Shown one piece after another: positions 54,432 to 57,601 of a DNA stretch of 57,601 bases. The stretch comes from Hyphomicrobiales bacterium (GTDB lineage Bacteria; Pseudomonadota; Alphaproteobacteria; Rhizobiales; Beijerinckiaceae), in the NCBI GenBank assembly GCA_027487245.1, contig JAIYDY010000001.1:1-57601 (forward strand), in the 5' to 3' direction. Every line of letters starts with the position of its first letter. Position 1 is the stretch's first letter. A program made the position numbers and the translations under genes. Below the pieces are notes generated by a model, which worked only from the letters and a program-made list of their open reading frames with translations, made no database searches and was not told the DNA's origin.

Positions 54432-56319
54432 CACGCACCTCGTTCGATGACAGCATCAGGTCCAGACTTGCCAGCATATCACAGCCTGCGAAAATGAACC
54501 CGCCCACGCCCGCCGCCCGGAACCGGGCTTCGTGCTCGCCGGGCCGCCCGGCCAGCCAGATCGCCTGCGCACCGCTGGCAGCAAGGGCGATGGCCGCATC
54601 CGGCGCGTCATTCGCATAGCTCTCGTCGCTGCCGCACAACACGGCCATGGCTGTGCCGCTGCCCCGGAAAGCCTCTGTCAGCGCCATCAGATCGGTGCTG
54701 CCGTCCGCTTCGGCAAAGCTGACCGGCTCCAGCGCCGAAAGGCCCCCGGCGGCCAGAAGCCCGCGCGCGAAATCGGCCCGAGGCCCGAAGCCGGCCGATG
54801 TCCCCAATGTCGCAAGGAACACCGGCTTCAGCACGCCGGAAGCAGCGAGCACACCAGCGCGGTCGCGCAGGCGCTCGAAGGGCTCGGAAAGCCGCGTCAC
54901 CGGCATGGGGGTGATGCTCACCGAGCCGCCCTCAGCCTCCCGCGCCGGAATGGGTGCGATGTCCAGCACAGCTTCCGGCGTCTCACCGAGGTTCGGATAG
55001 GCGCTGGTGCCGGTGAGCGGGGCCTTGCCGGTGGCGATCTCGCCATCGCGGCGGGCCCGCACGGCGGCAATCCGCTGTTGCAGGTGCCCGTCGCACAGCG
55101 AGGCGACCAGCCCGCCCTCGCGCTCGATCTGCTGGAACGCATCCCAGGCCTGCTCGCAGATCTGGTCGGTGAGCGCTTCCAGCCCGCCCGAGCCTGCCGC
55201 CGGATCGACCACGCGCCACAGGTGGCTTTCTTCCAGCAGCACGGCCTGTGTGTTCCGCGCCACGCGCCGCGCAAACCCGTCCGCCAACCCCAGTGCCGAG
55301 GTGTGCGGCAACACCGCCACGCTGTTGGCCCCGCCCACGCCGGCAGAAAACGCGGCGATGGCGTTGCGCAGCATGTTCACCGGGGTGTCGCGCCGCGTCA
55401 GCATGCGGAACGCGGTTTCGGCATGCAGGGCGATGGGCTGCGGATCGATCCCGCTGGCGCGTTGCACCTCGGTCATCAGCCGGCGCAGCGCCCTGAGCTT
55501 GGCGATGCCGGCAAACTGGTCCGCATCGATGGCCAGCGCGAACGAGAGCGCCCGCTCGGCCCGCGCCAGCGGCGTGCCGCCGGCCACAAGCGCCCGCATG
55601 TAGGCTGACGCCGAGGCCAGCACGTAGGCCAGTTCCTGCGCCTCCGATGCGCCGGCCTCGTGCGCCGTGCGCCCGTCGCACGCGAAGAATGGGCCGCGGA
55701 AACCCTGCTCGCCGAACTCGCCCAGCATGTCGCCGAGCCGGATACAGACATCGGACCATGGGGCCAGCAGCACGCCGCTGCGCGCCAGAAGGCCGATCGG
55801 ATCGATGCCGAAATCGACGCTGAGATCGGCCGGCGAAAGCCGCTGGCCCTTCACCACCTCAGTGAACAGCCGGCAGGCGATCCGTGCCTGAGGGGCCGGC
55901 TCCAGCCTGATGCTGACGAGGTCGAGGTTGATGCCGGCCAATGCCGCTGCCAGCGTCGCTGCGTCCGTGGTCGGCAGGCCGAAGCCGCGTGCTCCGCGCG
56001 AGCCATGGAACACGAGGGCAAGGCCATCCGCACCACCAACCAGATCGGCCAGTGCAAGGGCTGCCGCCTCGTCCGGCACAGGATGGTCGATCCGCGCGGT
56101 CACGCCCCAGCGGGTTCCGGCGCGGGCGCCGCCCACCGGCTGCGCATCGCGGCGGCGCTGGTAGAGCGGCTGGATCACCAGCCCGCCGGCGCTGCGCGTC
56201 ACCAGCTTGCGCTCGAAATCGCCTCCCTTCAGCGCCTTGAGGGCCGCCGCATGCCAATCCGCCTCGCTGGCAGCAGGGAACGGGTTGGCAAGGCGTGTGT
56301 CTGGCGGGGCGTCGGCCAT
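54415..56319 (-). CDS. Methylmalonyl-CoA mutase small (non-catalytic) subunit
   Basis: 634 residues from ATG at 56319 ([10 protein letters not shown]); the ORF to 56400 is unsupported. A barrel homologous to the large subunit is recognisable ([52 protein letters not shown]). The C-terminal cobalamin-like domain lacks the DxHxxG ligand motif, as expected for the structural subunit of the heterodimeric enzyme. Overlaps the large-subunit gene, so the two are translated together in near-equal amounts. Confidence 0.93.
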   Translation of the reverse strand: MADAPPDTRLANPFPAASEADWHAAALKALKGGDFERKLVTRSAGGLVIQPLYQRRRDAQPVGGARAGTRWGVTARIDHPVPDEAAALALADLVGGADGLALVFHGSRGARGFGLPTTDAATLAAALAGINLDLVSIRLEPAPQARIACRLFTEVVKGQRLSPADLSVDFGIDPIGLLARSGVLLAPWSDVCIRLGDMLGEFGEQGFRGPFFACDGRTAHEAGASEAQELAYVLASASAYMRALVAGGTPLARAERALSFALAIDADQFAGIAKLRALRRLMTEVQRASGIDPQPIALHAETAFRMLTRRDTPVNMLRNAIAAFSAGVGGANSVAVLPHTSALGLADGFARRVARNTQAVLLEESHLWRVVDPAAGSGGLEALTDQICEQAWDAFQQIEREGGLVASLCDGHLQQRIAAVRARRDGEIATGKAPLTGTSAYPNLGETPEAVLDIAPIPAREAEGGSVSITPMPVTRLSEPFERLRDRAGVLAASGVLKPVFLATLGTSAGFGPRADFARGLLAAGGLSALEPVSFAEADGSTDLMALTEAFRGSGTAMAVLCGSDESYANDAPDAAIALAASGAQAIWLAGRPGEHEARFRAAGVGGFIFAGCDMLASLDLMLSSNEVRDAATA

Positions 56320-56402
56320 CGGGGCGTGCTTTCGCTGGTCAGGAATACGCGCCTTCCTTGCCACGCGCCTGCGCTCAGGCAAATCCCCTGTTCGTCGCAT
56401 GC

Positions 56403-56430
56403 GCCTGCCGGCCTCGTCCGGCCGTCAGGC
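56403..56430. repeat. Hairpin between DUF2267-like gene and mutase small subunit
   Basis: GCCTG.CGGCC / GGCCG.CAGGC: about 10 pairs with one mismatch and a short loop, 50 bp beyond the DUF2267-like stop. No T-run. Possible terminator on the minus strand. Confidence 0.4.
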
Positions 56431-56480
56431 AGCAGGGGCAAGGCGCCCAGACGAGCAGGCCGTTCAGATGAGCTTGGCGC

Positions 56481-56864
56481 TCAGACGAACTGGCCAAGCC
56501 CGGGAATGGCTCCGACGATGGCGCCCATCGCATCCTCGCCGGCCTTCTCGCGGCCGAAGGCGAACATTTCCTTGGAAACGCCCTGCACCTGGCCCATCGA
56601 CAGGCCCGCGCCCATCAGCGAGGCCCCGAGGCCCATCACGCCGCCACCGCCGGGCATCATGCCGGCAAGGCCGCCCATCAGGCCACCGCCGCCGGTATTG
56701 GCTGCCATGGCGGCTTCCGCGCCGGGCAGCGCCCCGATCAACTGGCTGACCTCCGCCGCCGGGCCTTCCTTCTGCAGGAAGTTCAGGATCATGCCCACCG
56801 CCTTGGTGGCGAGGGCTGCATCGATGCCGGCAGCCGCCGAGATGCGCGCGATCAGTTCTTCCAT
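56481..56864 (-). CDS. DUF2267/DUF2780-like small protein, Gly/Met-rich
   Basis: 127 residues. The N-terminal 50 residues form a helical domain (MEELIARISAAAGIDAALAT, then KAVGMILNFLQKEGPAAEVS), the middle is Gly/Met low complexity (GGGGLMGGLAGMMPGGGGVM), and the C-terminus is a second helical part (VSKEMFAFGREKAGEDAMGA). Such proteins are common and uncharacterised in Hyphomicrobiales. The family assignment between DUF2267 and DUF2780 is uncertain by eye. Composition recalls the DUF937 protein at 12631-13404. Confidence 0.7.
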   Translation of the reverse strand: MEELIARISAAAGIDAALATKAVGMILNFLQKEGPAAEVSQLIGALPGAEAAMAANTGGGGLMGGLAGMMPGGGGVMGLGASLMGAGLSMGQVQGVSKEMFAFGREKAGEDAMGAIVGAIPGLGQFV

Positions 56865-57187
56865 CGGACTATTCCTGCTGTGCCCTTGGGCGGCATGCCC
56901 AATCCATAGGCGTCCTTGTCGCCCTGCCGCGCCCTGAAATCAAGATGCCATTCGACTGGCGACGACTGGCGGGCAACATCGGTGTCGCCGCCCCCCCCGA
57001 TCCTCATCCTGAGCCTGTCGAAGGATGAGCACCAGCGCGCAGCACCGCTTCTTCGCCCTTCGACAGGCTCCGGGTGAGGATGCGGGGGCACCTTGGTGGC
57101 GATGTGACAGCATCGCTGCGCTCGCAATGGCTGAAAACACCTGATAAAGCGGCCAGGAGATCACGAATCCAAATCAGGACAGCCGCC
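56865..57187. other. 323-bp intergenic region before the HerA-like gene
   Basis: No credible coding sequence; ORFs here are translations of the repeat. It contains a run of eight C (about 56991-56998), the palindromic element at 57001-57080, and a half-copy-like GCATCGCTGCGCTCGCAATGG at about 57110-57130 that resembles an arm of a second common intergenic palindrome. Confidence 0.6.
57001..57080. repeat. Palindromic repeat with CCTGTCGAAGG arms
   Basis: Left arm 57001-57024 and right arm 57057-57080 are 24-bp inverted copies with a few mismatches (TCCTCA.CC.GAGCCTGTCGAAGG), 32 bp apart. The GAGCCTGTCGAAGG core is a frequent intergenic palindrome in alphaproteobacterial genomes. Confidence 0.7.
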
Positions 57188-57601
57188 ATGGCCGACAAAC
57201 TGACGATCCCCGAAGGCACCTTTCTGGTCGGCAAGAGCCACAAGCCCGAATTGCTGACCCTGAAGCTGGCCAATCGCCACGGGCTGGTGACGGGCGCGAC
57301 CGGCACCGGCAAGACAGTGACGCTCCAGGTCATGGCCGAGGGCTTCGCGCGGGCCGGGGTTCCGGTCTTTGCCGCCGACATCAAGGGCGATCTCAGCGGT
57401 ATCGGCGCGCCGGGCGATGCCAAGCCGCCCTTCGTGAAACGCGCCGACGAACTGGGCGTGCCCTACGAGCCCGAGCAGTTCTCGACCGTGTTCTGGGATC
57501 TGTTCGGCGAGCAGGGCCATCCGATCCGCGCCACCGTCTCCGAGATGGGACCGCTGTTGCTCGCCCGACTGCTCGATCTCAACGACACACAGGAAGGCGT
57601 G
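57188..57601 (+). CDS. HerA-like ATPase, DUF853 family (5' part only)
   Basis: 138 residues to the window edge, frame open. Starts MADKLTIPEGTFLVGKSHKP, followed by the Walker A motif GATGTGKTVTLQ (about residues 36-47) and the conserved FAADIKGDLSGI and FWDLFGEQGHPIRATVSEMG segments of DUF853 proteins. These are hexameric FtsK/HerA-like ATPases of about 500 residues; helicase or translocase activity is inferred and the biological role is unsettled. AGGAC lies 7-8 bases before the ATG. Confidence 0.88.
   Translation, partial: MADKLTIPEGTFLVGKSHKPELLTLKLANRHGLVTGATGTGKTVTLQVMAEGFARAGVPVFAADIKGDLSGIGAPGDAKPPFVKRADELGVPYEPEQFSTVFWDLFGEQGHPIRATVSEMGPLLLARLLDLNDTQEGV

Noticed and set aside
52131..57187. 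Cobalamin riboswitch near the methylmalonyl-CoA mutase genes
   Set aside because: No B12-box-like sequence or suitable leader structure was recognised upstream of either subunit gene.

Overview
The window is GC-rich chromosomal DNA that reads as the core genome of an alphaproteobacterium, most likely of the order Hyphomicrobiales (Rhizobiales). The evidence is gene content and order: a CysQ-DUF4170-DUF374-WaaA-LpxK lipid A cluster; RsmE near a plant-type GshA; YqgE opposite a DsbD-like protein and a peroxiredoxin; a full cox cluster with ctaB, cox11, coxC, DUF983, SURF1, thrC and an M16 peptidase; IalB opposite coxB; a TIGR03808 protein; and a two-subunit methylmalonyl-CoA mutase. I saw no phage, transposase, CRISPR, tRNA or rRNA. 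Genus is not determinable by eye.

Layout. 1-4.4 kb (minus): lipid A and Kdo genes, coupled by 4-bp overlaps. 4.6-7.7 kb: DUF6101, ubiA, a small secreted protein and rsmE. 7.8-10.7 kb: two glutamate-cysteine-ligase-superfamily enzymes (YbdK type and GshA). 10.9-12.5 kb: an orphan Flp pilin and a LysR regulator divergent from a DUF1127 protein. 12.6-17.5 kb: a Gly/Met-rich DUF937 protein, a MATE exporter coupled to a CPA2 antiporter, and a HAD hydrolase. 17.6-20.0 kb: ispH-thrB-rnhA. 20.0-28.7 kb: a small orphan gene, two c-di-GMP enzymes, two acetyltransferases and the Prx/DsbD-N/YqgE group. 28.7-38.2 kb (minus): the respiratory cluster coxB-coxA-ctaB-(small membrane protein)-cox11-coxC-DUF983-surf1-thrC-M16. 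38.6-46.6 kb: IalB, a lipoprotein, D-amino acid aminotransferase, an M14 peptidase, malic enzyme and a TadG-like protein. 46.7-52.1 kb: a Tat-exported beta-helix protein, a pyroglutamyl peptidase, two paralogous lipoprotein alpha/beta hydrolases and a nitroreductase. 52.2-57.6 kb: mutB-mutA, a second Gly/Met-rich protein and the start of a HerA-like ATPase.

The main surprise is in the aa3 cytochrome oxidase. CoxA and CoxB keep the redox-metal and proton-channel residues, but both protein ligands of the Mg/Mn site besides the His are replaced: Asp to Ala in CoxA and Glu to Phe in CoxB. The second of the paired propionate arginines is His. The changes fall in two genes but at one structural spot, which suggests a coordinated loss rather than sequencing error. 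A 53-codon membrane-protein gene lies between ctaB and cox11, coupled to both. Other points of interest are nested dyads in AT-rich DNA before the TadG gene, a YbdK gene between rsmE and gshA with an AT-rich 5' end, a GGDEF domain that has lost its active site but kept its inhibitory site, and two families of palindromic intergenic repeats.
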